Source: Rhabdophis nuchalis (lineage: Eukaryota; Chordata; Lepidosauria; Squamata; Natricidae). From it: a stretch of DNA of 64,000 nucleotides. Positions within the stretch are counted from its first letter, which is position 1. Each line of letters begins with the position of its first letter. A model generated the notes under the pieces. The model was not told the origin of the DNA and searched no databases. It saw nothing but the letters and a program-made list of their open reading frames with translations. The DNA lies in the NCBI GenBank assembly GCA_039707465.1, contig CM077643.1, positions 323,955,919 to 324,019,918 on the forward strand, read 5' to 3'. A program made the translations under genes and the position numbers. This document shows positions 33,887 to 45,289 of the stretch, one piece after another.

Positions 33887-33960
33887 ACTACCATATTTTT
33901 CAGAGTATAAGATACACCGGAGTACACCCAGGTTTTGAAGAGGCAATTTTTTTTAAAAAA
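33887..33960 (+). mobile_element. possible mariner-type terminal fragment
   Basis: CCATATTTTTCAGAGTATAAG followed by a CACC block, preceded by TA, resembles the end of a common squamate Tc1/mariner-like repeat. No opposite end was found, so this is a tentative one-ended fragment. Confidence 0.4.
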
Positions 33961-34473
33961 AGTAGGTAGGTAGATAGAGGAATAGAGAGGGAGAGAAACC
34001 AGAAAATGTATTCATGCTGCGTACATTTAAAATAATTGGCTAAATTTAGATTTTACTACCAAGCAATCTTGGTGGTTTTTTATTCATAAGGTGCTCTGTG
34101 CAGATTCCTATCCAAAAAATAAGAAATAGCCTTGGTCCTCATCAAGTTGATGACAGTCTAGAACAAACAAGGCACTTTTTGACAATTCACAGAGATTTTT
34201 AAAAGCTAGGCATTCTACTTTATGGAAGGAAATCACCTAGGTGTAGGGCAACCAGAAAACCATTTTTGAGCACATGCCCAAGTTAAAAATAAAGATTTGA
34301 TTTTTGAGCTGCATACCAAAAAGCAATAGGTGGGGTCAGGATGAAAGTTAAATTTGATTTCCTCTCATGTGCATATTATAAAGTACAGTTAATATAATTG
34401 CTCTGTAGTCCTAAATTTTCACCTTCTTTCAAATTAATAATTAGTCAATGGGGGAAACCAGATTCACTTAGAA
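33961..34473. other. unassigned sequence
   Basis: No feature was recognised. Confidence 0.45.
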
Positions 34474-35018
34474 TAGAATAACAAGAGTTGGGAGGGACCT
34501 TGGAGGTCTTCTAGTCGAACCCTTTGCTTAGGCAGGAAACCCTACACCACTTCAGACAAATAGTTATCCAGTATCTTCTTAAAAACTTCCAGGGTTGGAG
34601 CATTTACAACTTCTGGAGACAAGTTGTTTCACTGATTAATTGTTCTAACTGCCGGAAATTTCTCCTTAGTTCTAGGTTGCTTCTCTCCTTGATTAGTTTC
34701 CACCCATTGCTTCTTGTCCTGCCCTCAGGTGCTTTGGAAAATAGTTTGACTCCTCTTCTTTGTGGCAGCATCTGAGATATTGTAATACTGTCATCGTGTC
34801 ACCTCTAGTCCTTCTTTTTGTAAGACTAGACATATCTAGTTTCAGCAACTGTTCTTCATATGTTTTAGTCTCCAGTCCCCTAATCATCTTTGTTGCTCTT
34901 CTCTGCACTCTTTCTAGAGTTTCAACATCTTTTTTACATTGTGGCGACCAAAACAGAATGCAGTATTCCAAGTGTGGCCTCACCAAGGCATTATAAAGTG
35001 GTATTAACACTTCAGCCC
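34474..35018 (-). mobile_element. CR1 LINE 3' portion
   Basis: AGAATAG-type tail at the low end, then GGGAGGGACCTTGGAGGTC. The minus strand encodes [41 protein letters not shown] and [20 protein letters not shown], with frame breaks nearer the end of the protein. The tail repeat is AGAAT-like here rather than ATTGT. Confidence 0.88.
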
Positions 35019-35365
35019 TAGCACCACATGAATCCCCTGCCTCTGCAGAAGATGACGACTTCTGAATGACCCGCAAGCCTCACCTGAACTTGGCCAACTG
35101 CCAAAAGAAGATGTAACCAGATCATAATTCTTCTCAGTCCTAGCCAAAAGTGCCTGACATTCCCATCACATTCCCCTTTGCCATTCTCTCCTATTAATTC
35201 CAAAACATAGCCCCTATTGTTACAGTCAAAAGTCATCATGCAACTATTTCGTCCATCCATCACTAACACCTTACCTGTGATAAGAAAACAAGTGGAAGTA
35301 GAGATGGGACCATATGGGAAATCACACATGCAAGAAGAGACTGTCCGGGAACCCTTTAACACCTG

Positions 35366-35512
35366 CTGCTGTGGCCTAGAGGTGAAGCTCTTGCCTCACA
35401 AGCAGGAGGTTGTGAGTTCAATCCTAGGTAGAGGCAAATGTAGGGTCTCCTGCTTGGGCAGGGGGTTGGACTAGATGACCTGCAAGATTCCTTCCATCTC
35501 TGTTAATCTGTT
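35366..35512 (+). mobile_element. tRNA-like SINE with CR1-type tail
   Basis: TGCTGCTGTGGCCTAGAGGT, B-box GAGTTCAATCCTAGG, then GGGGGTTGGACTAGATGACC and ATCTCTGTTAATCTGTTAA. It is the plus-strand member of the family at 7597 and 11013, and the cleanest of the three. Confidence 0.85.
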
Positions 35513-36581
35513 AACCCATATAATCTGTTAAACCTTATTGAAGAAGGCAGAAAACTGTAAAATATCCTCCCTTTAATAATTTAGGGCAACTCGAGATGGG
35601 AAAATAACCTCTCATTGTACTTACCATTCCCAGGAACGCTGACATTTCCATTGACAGCCATAACATCTGGGAAACTGTAGTTGGTGGTGGGGGACAGGGA
35701 AAGAGGCACAAATTGACTATTCTGGTGTACAACAAATCTTACATTCAGTTACGTGTAACAGTTCAAATTTATCTTGAATGAAAAATATCATCTGCTTTCA
35801 GCCAGATGGCTGAATTTATTATTTTTTTACCCATGACTAAATAACAAAGCATTGGAACGTACTTTGGATGTAAGCTATTGAATTCCAGTGAAGTCCATCG
35901 GAGGCAGAGTTTTTCCTTCTTTATCTCCCTCTTCATTTTAAGCATATTTCCCGAGAGGGTCTGCCTACCAGCACGCAAGTAAACACTGTTTTCAAATGTC
36001 AGATGCACCTTCTCTTCCTGTGTTTAACAATTTATGTATCAGTCAGTTGGATTTAATGTTTTTGCCGTTTGGCATTTAGAAACCCAAGATGCAGCTCCAG
36101 GGATCAGGGACCGCCTGACAGTCATTCAGAGAAGCACTGTCCTTTCATCAACTCTCTCCAGGAAAAGTCAACATAGCCCAACACAGTTTTAAAAGAGCAA
36201 CAGAAACTGAAATTGCCAAGTGAGAAAAGATGAACCTTCCAAAGCTCAAAAGGAAATACCAAACGCATTCTGCAAGACTGGAGTCCTCACTGATTGAACT
36301 CAGGCAGCTAATGTGCAACAAAGACATTCCCGATCTGGTGCTTTCGGAATTTCCTATCAGTCAATCAGGGCCAATCAGCACATTAGTAGGAAATAATGAA
36401 AGCTGTGGTCCCGTGCATAAAGAAAGGGAAACATTGGCACAACAAAAATCCATGTTTATGAATCTGGCTGACTCTTAGGATGAATTGGTTGGGAATTAGG
36501 TTTAAGCATGTTTGAATACACGAAAGCTAAAATACTTATGCAGGAGGATATGAGTGCATCTCACAGGCAGAAAGCTGTGGA
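35513..36581. other. unassigned sequence
   Basis: An 82-codon frame at 36230-36478 starting MNLPKLKRKYQ is not recognised and has no visible exon context. No repeat was seen. Confidence 0.5.
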
Positions 36582-36790
36582 TATATTCAGAGTTGTGCTG
36601 GTGCAGTGGCTAGAATGCAGTATTGCAGGCTAATTCTACCGACTGCCAGGAGTTCGATCCTGATGGTTCAAGGTTAACTCATACTTCCAACCTTCCAAGG
36701 TGAGTAAAACAAGGACCCAGATTGCTGGGGGAAATATGCTGATTCAGTAAACTGCTTAGAGAAGGCTGTAAGGCACTATGAAGCAGTATA

Positions 36791-37558
36791 GAGACTAAAA
36801 CATATGAAGAACGGTTGCAGGAACTGGGTACGTCTAGTTTAATAAAAAGTAGGACTAGGGGAGACATGATAGCAGTGTTCCAATATCTCAGGGGTTGCCA
36901 CAGAGAAGAGGGAGTCAAACTATTCTCCAAGGCACCTAAGGGTAGAACAAGAAGCAATGGGTGGAAACTAATCAAGGAGAGAAGCAACGTAGAACTGAGG
37001 AGAAATTTCCTGACAGTTAGAACAATTAATCAGTGGAACAGCTTGCCTCCAGAAGTTGTGAATGCCCCAACACTGCAAATCTTCAAGAAGATGTTGGATA
37101 GCCATTTGTCTGAAACGGTATAGGGCTTCCTGCCTAGGCAGGGAGTTGGACTAGATCAGGGGTCCCCAACCCCCGGGCTGCGGACCGGTGCCGGTCCGTG
37201 GCTTGATAGGAACCGGGCTGCAGTGAGCGGCACAACTCTTAGAAAGGGCCGGAGAGGAGGAGGAGGGAGGAGGAGGAAGCCCCCTGGGCAGAGCGTGCAC
37301 CAAGGGCAGGAGAGTGCAGGCACGGCCGCTCGCACCGTTGGGGGCCCGAGAGGGGCGAGTGAGCCGACTCACCCACCCCGCACGTGCATGCGCCGCCTGT
37401 TCCCCCTACCCCCTGCTCCCCCTCTACGCCGGCCGAGCCATGGCCACCAGTCCATGAAATGTTTTTAACATGAAACTGGTCCCTGGTGCCAAAAAGGTTG
37501 GGGATCCCTGGACTAGATGACCTCCAAGGTCCCTTCCAACTCTGCTATTGTATTGTAA
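36791..37558 (+). mobile_element. CR1 LINE 3' end, inside a SINE and split by hAT
   Basis: It begins GAGACTAAAACATATGAAG and encodes QELGTSSLIKSRTRGDMIAV to NAPTLQIFKKMLDSHLSETV-stop (about 37121). It reaches the 3' block at GAGTTGGACTAGAT (37148), is interrupted by the hAT element, and finishes CCTCCAAGGTCCC ... CTATTGTATTGTA. The coding part is open over ~100 codons. Confidence 0.93.
37157..37510 (+). mobile_element. GC-rich hAT-type element inside CR1
   Basis: Same family as 22893: ends CAGGGGTCCCCAACCCCC and AAGGTTGGGGATCCCTG. The exact 8-bp duplication GACTAGAT (37149-37156 and 37511-37518) copies a CR1 3' UTR sequence, so insertion into the CR1 is certain. The interior is CpG-rich and short, with no coding region. 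Confidence 0.95.
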
Positions 37559-38111
37559 TATAAGGCTAAGTGCTATTGCTATATTCAGCTGAATTCTAAT
37601 TTTAAAAAACTGGTTCAAGTTAAACCACTGGTACTTCCCTATAAGACCCAACATAGCCACCTTCTGGGGTGCCTTCTGTATTATTATTTTTTAATCTTCT
37701 GATATAATTGCCCATATGCTGTTTGCATAGCATCTAATCTGATCAGGTAAGAAGGTGTCAAAAGTTTGCAAAACAACAGAAATACATTATGTCTCTTAAC
37801 TTACACATTCAAAGGAGAATAGAAGCTGAAGATTTGCTGTCATTTTACACAATCTTGTTTGAAAATAATTGTGAAAGAGACAAAAATGGTATTCTCTAAC
37901 TTGGATCCTTTAGAGCCGTGATGGCAAACCTCTGGCACGCAGTGCCCTCTCTGATGGCACATGAGTCATCACCCCAGTTCAGCTCTGCCACGCATGCGCC
38001 TCCCACCGGCCAGCTGTCTTTGGGTCTCTGCCGCACATGCATGGGGGGTGAGGTGTGTGCGGGAGGGCGTGCACACATGCGCGAGGGTGGGGCGCATGCA
38101 TAGGTGTATGT

Positions 38112-38246
38112 CAGGGATGTCCAAACTTGGGAACTTTAAGACTTGTGGACTTCAACTCCCAGAATTCCCCAGCCAGGTATGCTGGCTGGGGAATTCTGGG
38201 AGTTAAAGTCCACAAGTCTTAAAGTTCCCAAGTTTGGACATCCCTG
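38112..38246. mobile_element. hairpin hAT MITE (135 bp) inside hAT
   Basis: Ends CAGGGATGTCCAAAC and complement, centre GCCAGGTATGCTGGC, with the exact 8-bp duplication GTGTATGT (38104-38111 and 38247-38254). Near-identical to the copy at 20735. Confidence 0.95.
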
Positions 38247-38287
38247 GTGTATGTGCACATTGCACAGGAAGTTCGGCACACGCACAC

Positions 38288-38524
38288 AAATTCAAAATTC
38301 AAATTAAGATTTATTAACCGCACCCTCTCCCCACAGGGACCCGGGGCGGTGCACAGGCATAATTAAAAACAATATACAAAATACAAACATTACTTAAAAT
38401 AAAATTAAATAAATCTACCTATGCTAAAAATATATAATTAAAACCCATTAAAATTTGTAATTAAAAGACAGAGAGAACTATTCAAGGCCGGCCAGTCGAA
38501 AGAGATGGGTCTTCAATTTTACCC
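38288..38524 (-). mobile_element. L2-clade LINE 3' UTR inside hAT
   Basis: Complement of the L2 tail: AACCGCACCCTCTCCCCACA and GGGGCGGTGCACAGG, then AT-rich UTR and AAGGCCGGCCAGTCGAAAG from the ORF2 end. The low-coordinate tail is AAATTCAAAATTC-like instead of a clean repeat. Confidence 0.85.
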
Positions 38525-38603
38525 GGATTCACACGCATTCATACACACACATATGCGCTTTGGGCACTCAGTCTGGAAAAGGTTAGCCATCACTGCTGTA
38601 GAG

Positions 38604-39783
38604 AATAAGATTACCTTGACAGAGATATATGCTAAAAGAGAGGATCTTTCCAATCCAAACACATCTAAAGTCTCTTGAAATTAAAACTGTGCAGAAAGTA
38701 TTTAGAAACATTTAATTCTTGAACCTAGCTACATGGGTCCAAGAATGCAGGCTTGGAATTGGTCTGGCTCTATAAAGTGAAATAAAGCATTGGATATAAA
38801 GATTTTGTACACTCAAATCACAGGAAACATTATCAATAATGGTGAACCTGGAATCAGAAGCCTTAAGGGTAAAAAAAATTTAAAAATTGAAACAATATTT
38901 GGTTTGCACTCTCAGCAAGTAGTCCTATCCTATTTACTTTTCCCCTTGTAACGTTCATGGCGGATGTTGCAAATATCAGGAAATCCACAAGCGAAATCAT
39001 CTTTCTAGATTAACAGTAGCTATTTCCATGTTTCCACTTTTGATGTAAGAAGAATAAAATAGGCTGCTCACCTTTCAAATTCCCTTTTGTCTTGCATTTA
39101 TTTCACAGATGCTGTTTCAATTATCTGATCATTCAATCTGTCAGATTTATTGGGCTCTATCTGCCCCCCCCCCTCTCTCCTTCCCCCCTCCCCCCCCAAG
39201 CAAACAATGACAAACAAGTTCCGAAAAACTTTGCAAAAAAAAACCTGCAGGGAATTGTCTCAGCAGTTGCCAGGAAATGAAAACTGACTGACTCACAGAC
39301 GCAAACACACACACACACAAACATACACACACACACACAGCTATTTCAGATTAGGATGGTGTGTACTTTTGAAACTTGTTCTCAGCTCAAGCAGCCTTTC
39401 CCAAGAGCCTCCCTATTCCATACGTGGGACTTCACTGCAGCTCCCTAAAAGGTGCCACTTTTGAGAAGATGAAGCCAGGGCAAAGAAGTTGTTTTGCTCA
39501 TTGCTGTCAGTGCTACCAGTTTCCCCTCAGGGTATCAGACCTTCCTTGGGATTTCAAGTTTGACTGCTTTTGGGAAACAATTACATAAATCAATAGACTT
39601 TCAGGTTGCATGTCACGTTCCACACTGATGGTGCTTGGTTAAAAGGGAGGATTGGATTGATTTGTGCCTCCCTTTGACTCGTTCAGTTTTAATCTAATGA
39701 AAAAAATAGCGTCCTGGGGCTTTGGAAATGGAGTATATAATCTAGGCCAGAATTTGAGTTCTAGGAACATTTTAACCTTATAG
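38604..39783. other. unassigned sequence with C-rich and CA runs
   Basis: C-rich runs at 39163-39198 and (CA)n at 39304-39339. Otherwise nothing was recognised. Confidence 0.5.
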
Positions 39784-39882
39784 CAGGGGTCTCCAACCTT
39801 TGCAACTTTAAGTCTGAAGGACTTCAGCTCCCAGACTTCGCCAGCCAGCTTTGCTTAAAATTGCAAAGGTTGGAGACCCCTG
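39784..39882. mobile_element. short asymmetric hairpin-type hAT MITE
   Basis: Ends CAGGGGTCTCCAACCTTTG and complement with the exact 8-bp duplication CCTTATAG (39776-39783 and 39883-39890). The right arm lacks most of the interior arm seen on the left, so it is a 99-bp deletion form. Confidence 0.92.
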
Positions 39883-39890
39883 CCTTATAG

Positions 39891-40954
39891 GAAGGATTTT
39901 AGCCATTTTCATGTAGATTGGTTGCATTTAGGGTTTGTTAATTTTTTGCTTTTTTGTTTGGCAGTTGGGATACCATTGAGAAAATGGTATTTTGCAGAAA
40001 ATATGCCTGAGAAAAATCTGCATTGATTTTTTTTCCCCTTTAAAATATTGTTTTAATTCACTGGCAATATTAAAAAAACCTACCGTTTTCCAATTTTGGG
40101 ATTGTCTCTGTTTTCTTTTCTTTTTTAATGTTTTCTTATTTTAAGATGGCAAACACACGTTCTTCTCCATGAACGGAGATAATCACATCCCTGCACTTCA
40201 GCATATATTAAACAATCGTCTGTCTTCAAATGCCCAGATAGGCTGTTTTTCTGATCTAAGGAGGAGAAAAAGTTCAATTATAATCCTTCTGAAGACAACC
40301 TCTGAAGCATCCTCCCCTCTAGGGACCACTCCAAATTAATCCATTCTAGCTGTTCTGATTATTCCAGTTCCCCAAGGTCTGGTTGCAGATAACATCTCCT
40401 TTGGTTGTTATGAAATCCTGGCATGTTATTATTATCATGAAATTATACTAGGAAAACTCATCAACATGAGTTGAGTGCATGGAGTATTTAGAGATTTTTA
40501 GAATGTCAAAATTTTGTGGGTTTTATTAAGATGTAGCATGCAGCTGCAGCATTCTTCACTAACATAATTCTTTTTGGGACACGTGGAAGGGGTAGAAGTA
40601 AAGAGAGGCTCAGGTAAAAAGGCAAATATGTACTTTATGAGGTCAGGATTTTGTAGAGTATTATTTGATTATTTTAATCAATTCATTTTGGGTGGCTGGG
40701 TCATTGGAGACAATTTTTAAACTTGCAAAAGTCCTCAACCTGACCTCACATTAACAAGGAATTGATTCAACAAGAAATTCAATAACTGGATTTTAGACAA
40801 ATAAAGGAACTTACAGTATTTTAATAAGTTATTAAAATTATTATACACCCAAATTGTGCTATCTCTCCAAGTGATAGCTGATAGATTTGCATTCTCCAGC
40901 ATTTCAGACGGACCCAAATCTGTGTTATGGTTTGTCTTGTTTCAGCAGGTTTTA
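39891..40954. other. unassigned sequence
   Basis: AT-rich text. No repeat or gene was recognised. Confidence 0.5.
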
Positions 40955-41030
40955 CTGTATTTAACCGCCCCGAGTCCCCTTGGGGAGAGTGGGCGGTCTA
41001 GAAATCCAATAAAATAAAAAATAATAAATT
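40955..41030 (+). mobile_element. L2-clade LINE tail fragment
   Basis: AACCGCCCCGAGTCCCCTTG, GGGCGGTCTAGAAATCC and an AATAAAATAAA tail. Only the last ~75 bp of the element remain, matching the tail at 60870. Confidence 0.8.
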
Positions 41031-42577
41031 ACTGTATTTAAACATCCTGGATTGCTCTATTGCTTATTGCTGATGTCTATTTTAAAATATTAGGCTTTTC
41101 TTTTTAGTACTGCAACTTCAATAGGATTCAGAGACCTTTCTATTATAAGAGTTTGCTACATCAGATGATCTATAATAGAATTATTTGCTTCCAAAATTGT
41201 GACTCATATTGTTAAAACATTGAAAGCCTTAAGAAGAAGAGAGGTTTAACAAATGCCAGGTGGTGATAAATGATATCTTTGATAAACGGAGATAACTGTG
41301 ATTAAATTCTAGAATCAAACTATTATTTTTCTGGGCCTTTGGCACACTAAAGCAATTGTCATGCTAAATAAAATGAAACCGTTTCTATGTAAGAAAGGGA
41401 AAAATCATTGTATTGGATGACTTTTTTTTTTACGATGAATTATAATGACATCTCTTTTGCTCCAACTTTGTCCCAGATGAAGTCAAGACAGCCTGCAGTG
41501 TTTTTCTTCCTTCTATTATTTTATCTCTGTCCTGAGAAAAGACTATATTCATTTGTCTTTTCTATTACATCATAACCATTTTATACTTAAAGCTAATAGA
41601 TTGGTGAACTGCAGACTGAAGCATCAGCTCAGAAGGCAATTTCCATCTTCTCGATTCTCTGTTTAGATAGTAACAAGAGTGTAGCACAGGATCACTTTTT
41701 TTATTTCCAGGAAACGTAGAGTATGAGGCAATATAAGCAGCTGACTTTGATCTACATGAGAATCTGCTGATAGAGGTCCTAGCTAGACTCACAATATGTG
41801 CTAAGTCGTGATGTGATTTATTTGAACTTGATTTAGCAACTAGTTATGACTCATCTGGCAAACACACAGTTAGGCAAATTATGGTACTCTTCCCACAAGC
41901 AGGTCAATGGGGAAAATCATACACAACATTAGAGGCTTCTTCACATGCTTTTCTTTCAATGCAATCTGTGTCACCATCTGCCAACAATACCCCTCTGGAT
42001 TCAGTGTTGGACCAACAGTCAGACTTTAAACAAAAGAATTAATGGACACACATTTGATAGCAGGAGTCAGAAAAGGCTAAAGTAATATCTGAGCGTTTTA
42101 ATCTCCCAGGACCCTCAGTTACTGATTTCAAAGCTGCAGTTTAAAACAAAGAAACTATCCCAGCAACAGAGAGTCAGAAACTGCCAAACTTACATACATC
42201 AATACATTTCAGGCTATCTCAGAAAATCTTTACAACTCAATCAATTTTAACACAATGCAAATATATTTGTAATCTGCATCTGCAAACCACTCTTAGCCCA
42301 ATATCAAGTCTCATTCCCACCCACCCCAAAACCTACATTTCGTTTTGAAGTGAGCTATTGGTCATTTAAAAGCTTATGGCTTTTAATAAAATATGTTAAT
42401 CTGAAAAAATGCTATCACACATTTTTGATTTTTGGCTATCATAAACTAATTCAGCTTTCCTTCGATATTGCCTTCAATCAATTTGGCAATGACTGTTCCT
42501 TATGGTTAAAAGCTTTATGATCTTGCAATATATGAAGATTGTAAAGCCCACCCCACCTTCCAGCTAGATTAAAATAT
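41031..42577. other. unassigned sequence
   Basis: No repeat, exon or RNA gene was recognised. Confidence 0.5.
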
Positions 42578-42635
42578 GAGAATCATAGAAGCAGAGCATC
42601 ATAGAACTGAAAAGAACCTTGAAGGTCTTCTAGTC

Positions 42636-42828
42636 CAAGGGTCACCAACTTTTTGAACCTCACTAAATTCGTAATTTTAAATCCCGCGGACCACTAATAT
42701 GATTTTTAAAAAAAAGATAAATAGTATTTAGTGCAATATAAAAAATGCAAATATTTTTTCTGTGGACCACCACCAAAATTTTCTCATGGACCCCCAGTGG
42801 TCCGCAGAACACCAGTTGGTGACTATTG
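42636..42828. mobile_element. hAT-type element (CAAGGGTCACCAAC) inside CR1
   Basis: Ends CAAGGGTCACCAACTTTTT and CCAGTTGGTGACTATTG, interior with GCGGACCACTAATATG and GTGGTCCGCAG in inverted order. The exact 8-bp duplication TTCTAGTC lies at 42628-42635 and 42829-42836. It is AT-richer than the CAGGGGTCCCC family but related in layout. Confidence 0.9.
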
Positions 42829-43318
42829 TTCTAGTCCATCCCCTCATCAAAGGAAGAAGTCCTCATATCATACATGGTTGTCCAATTTTTTCTTGAAAAC
42901 CTTCAGTAATGGAGCAACCACAATTCCAGAAGGCAAGCCGATTGATAAATTGTTCTCACTGTCAGGAAATTCCTCCATATTATTAGATTGGATCTCTCTC
43001 TGATGAGCTTCCATCCATGGCTTCTTTTCCTGCACTCAGGTGCTGTGGAGAATAAATTGACTCTTTTCCCTAAGACACACCTTCAAGTATTAGAAGACTG
43101 CTATAATCTCTCCCGCCCTCCCTCCCTCCAGTCTTCTCTTTGTTAGGCTAAATCTACCTCGTTCCCTTAGCCATTCATCCTATGATTTAGTCTCCGGAAC
43201 CTTATCATCTTCGTCGCTCTTCTCTGCACTCTTTCTAGGGCCTCAACATCTTTTTTAAAAATTGTAATGACCATAACTGGATGTAGTATTCTAAATATGG
43301 CCTCACTATGCAGTATAA

Positions 43319-43587
43319 TAAGGGCTAAGTAGCTAAGACCCTGAGCTTGTCAATCAGTTTAAAAACATGTAAAAAATGCAAGTAGAAAAATAGGGACCAC
43401 CTTTGGTGGGAGGGTAACAGCGTTCCGTGTGCCTTCGGCGTTTAGTCATGCCACCCACATGACCACGGAGACGTCTTTGGACACTTCTGGCTCTTTGGCT
43501 TTGAAACGGAGATGAGCACTACCCTCTAGAGTCAGGAACGACTAGCACATACAGTATGTGCAAGGGGAACCTTTACCCTTACCTATT
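43319..43587 (+). mobile_element. Sauria-type SINE inside CR1
   Basis: It is shortened inside the head (TAAGACCCTGAGCTTGTC straight to AAAAACATGTAAAAAATGC, missing the B-box segment). The body and BovB-like end are intact (GGAACGACTAGCACATA, GGGGAACCTTTACCCTTACC). The exact 8-bp CAGTATAA lies at 43311-43318 and 43588-43595. Confidence 0.9.
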
Positions 43588-43732
43588 CAGTATAAAACAG
43601 TACTTTCATGATCTTGATGCTATCCTTCTGTTGATGCAGCCTAAGACTGCAATGGCTTTAGGCATCTGCAGCACACGACTGTCTGTATAATGCCATATAA
43701 TGACATGGACATCTTAAGAAAGATTAAGAAAG

Positions 43733-44342
43733 CTACAGTTAGTCCAAAACGCAGCTGCGCGGGTGATTATGGGAGCCACTAGATGCTCCCACATAACACC
43801 GATCCTGCGCGAGCTGCATTGGCTTCCTGTGGTCTTTCGGGTGCGCTTCAAGGTCTTGACGACCATCTTTAAAGCGCTCCATGGCTCGGGGCCTAGTTAT
43901 TTGCGAGACCGCCTCTTGCCCCATACATCCCTTAGACCGATACGCTCCCACAGAGAGGGCCTTCTCAGGGTGCCGTCGGCCGGGCAATGCCGACTGGCGA
44001 CACCCAGGGGAAGAGCCTTCTCTGTGGCGGGGCCAGCCCTTTGGAACGACCTACCCCCTGAATTATGCACCATCACCGACCTCCGCCTCTTCCGCCAATG
44101 TCTAAAGACATACCTATTCCAACAAGCTGGCCTAGCCTAACCTCCCATGGGGACTTTTAGATAGTTTTATTGGGTATTTTAAAATTGGGGTTTTAGCATA
44201 GGATAAGACGGTTTAATTTATATTTTAAATTGTGTATTTATTTTTGTACTCTGTATGTTTTTTAAATTTCCTGTGCGACGCCCTGGGTCCTTTGCGGAGA
44301 AGGGCGGGATATAAATGTAAATAAACTAAACTAAACTAAACT
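43733..44342 (+). mobile_element. L2-clade LINE 3' portion
   Basis: It encodes about 125 open codons of the ORF2 C-terminal domain (MIMGATRCSHITPILRELHW to FQQAGLA-stop near 44140). The 3' UTR has CGACGCCCTGGGTCC and GGGCGGGATATAAA, and the tail is four ACTAA units (44322-44342). It begins ~30 bp past the end of the CR1 at 42578. Confidence 0.93.
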
Positions 44343-45097
44343 TTGATCTCTTGAGATCCATCATAAACTGCCAGGATTTAGGTCTTAGAAAATGTGTATG
44401 CTCTCCCATTTAACTTTGGAAGATTTCACTTGAACATCTCCTGCATCTGCTTCAACTTATGTTGCTTTTCTTTACAATCACTTTATTTCTTGAAAAGCTA
44501 CCATATTAAAATATTCATGTGAAATATGTAAAACATGCAGGCTGGGGAAGTCTGAGAGTTGAAATCCAGACATCTTAAAATTGCCAAGTTTTGAACAAAA
44601 CTGATGTATCTATTCCACATACTTTTATTCGGGGCATAGGGAGAATGCTAAATATTTAAAAAGAAGGAGGGGAGTTTTCCTCTCTCCTTGTACAATTCAG
44701 CATAACTACTTTACTCAGGCTGTTTCTTTATTTAAGGAAATAAAGTATTCAGGGGTTTCAGTTACAGGAAGACAGATTCCAACTCAATGGTACAAAAAGA
44801 TTCCTATCCACAAAGGCACAATGACTGTGGAACCAAGGATCCAGAGACATGGTTGAGCACTGGATACCTTCGGGTATAGATAGAGACACAATTCAAGGGT
44901 GCCTTCCAATTTTAGGATTCTATGACATCGTAATTGTTAAGCTAGGCTTTCAAACAAGTTAGCTATGTCATCAGTCTCAGCCAGCTATGTCCATTCAAGC
45001 TGAGGACGACTGCAATCATCATCCAATATGTGCCAAGGACATGAGAATTAGGAAGGCTTTATTAAGTCATCATTTTATTTAAAATACTTACAAACAC
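44343..45097. other. unassigned sequence with MITE remnant
   Basis: At 44537-44603 lies a one-armed remnant of the hairpin MITE family (GAGAGTTGAAATCCAGACAT, AAATTGCCAAGTTTTGAAC). The rest is unrecognised. Confidence 0.55.
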
Positions 45098-45200
45098 ACA
45101 GACACACACACAGACAGACACACACACACACACAGAGTGAGTGAGTGAGTGAGTGAGTGAGTGAGTGAGTGAGTGAGTGAGAGAGACAGAGAGGGAGAGA
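45098..45200. repeat. (CA)n/(GTGA)n microsatellite
   Basis: (AC/AGAC)n followed by 12-13 GTGA units and a GAGA run. The array lies 90 bp from a hAT element. Confidence 0.95.
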
Positions 45201-45289
45201 GGGAGGAAGAGAATATGTGCAATTCTCTCTTGTATTTCTTTTGATTCCAACTTTAATTCTAACATCTAAGAAATTCCTGTGTGCTATAG

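Larger units (their letters stand above)
36591..37579 (+). mobile_element. tRNA-derived SINE interrupted by CR1 and hAT
   Basis: The SINE starts GGTGCAGTGGCTAGAATGCA near 36600 and runs to AAGCAGTATA (36790). It resumes at about 37559 with ATAAGGCTAAGTGCTATTGC. The exact 9-bp duplication TATATTCAG at 36582-36590 and 37580-37588 proves both parts are one insertion. It belongs to the same family as 20459. Confidence 0.93.
37916..38595 (+). mobile_element. hAT-type element with two later insertions
   Basis: Ends CCGTGATGGCAAACCTCTGG and AAAAGGTTAGCCATCACTG (CAGTGATGGC family, see 3118). Flanks CTTTAGAG (37908-37915) and CTGTAGAG (38596-38603) match at seven of eight positions. It contains a hairpin MITE (38112-38246) and an L2 fragment (about 38288-38524). 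The remaining own sequence is ~310 bp. Confidence 0.87.
42578..43700 (-). mobile_element. CR1 LINE 3' portion with two insertions
   Basis: The CR1 end (AAAGAACCTTGAAGGTCTTC) is interrupted at 42636 by a hAT, continues (CTTGAAAACCTTCAGTAATGG ... GCACTCTTTCTAGGGCC), is interrupted at 43319 by a SINE, and resumes near 43596 with GATGCTATCCTTCTG. It matches 62280-62370 in order. The frame is broken in many places, so this is an older CR1 subfamily. Confidence 0.85.

Noticed and set aside
36230..36478. 82-codon frame as a small gene or exon
   Set aside because: No recognised similarity, no splice context and no repeat of the pattern; could be chance.
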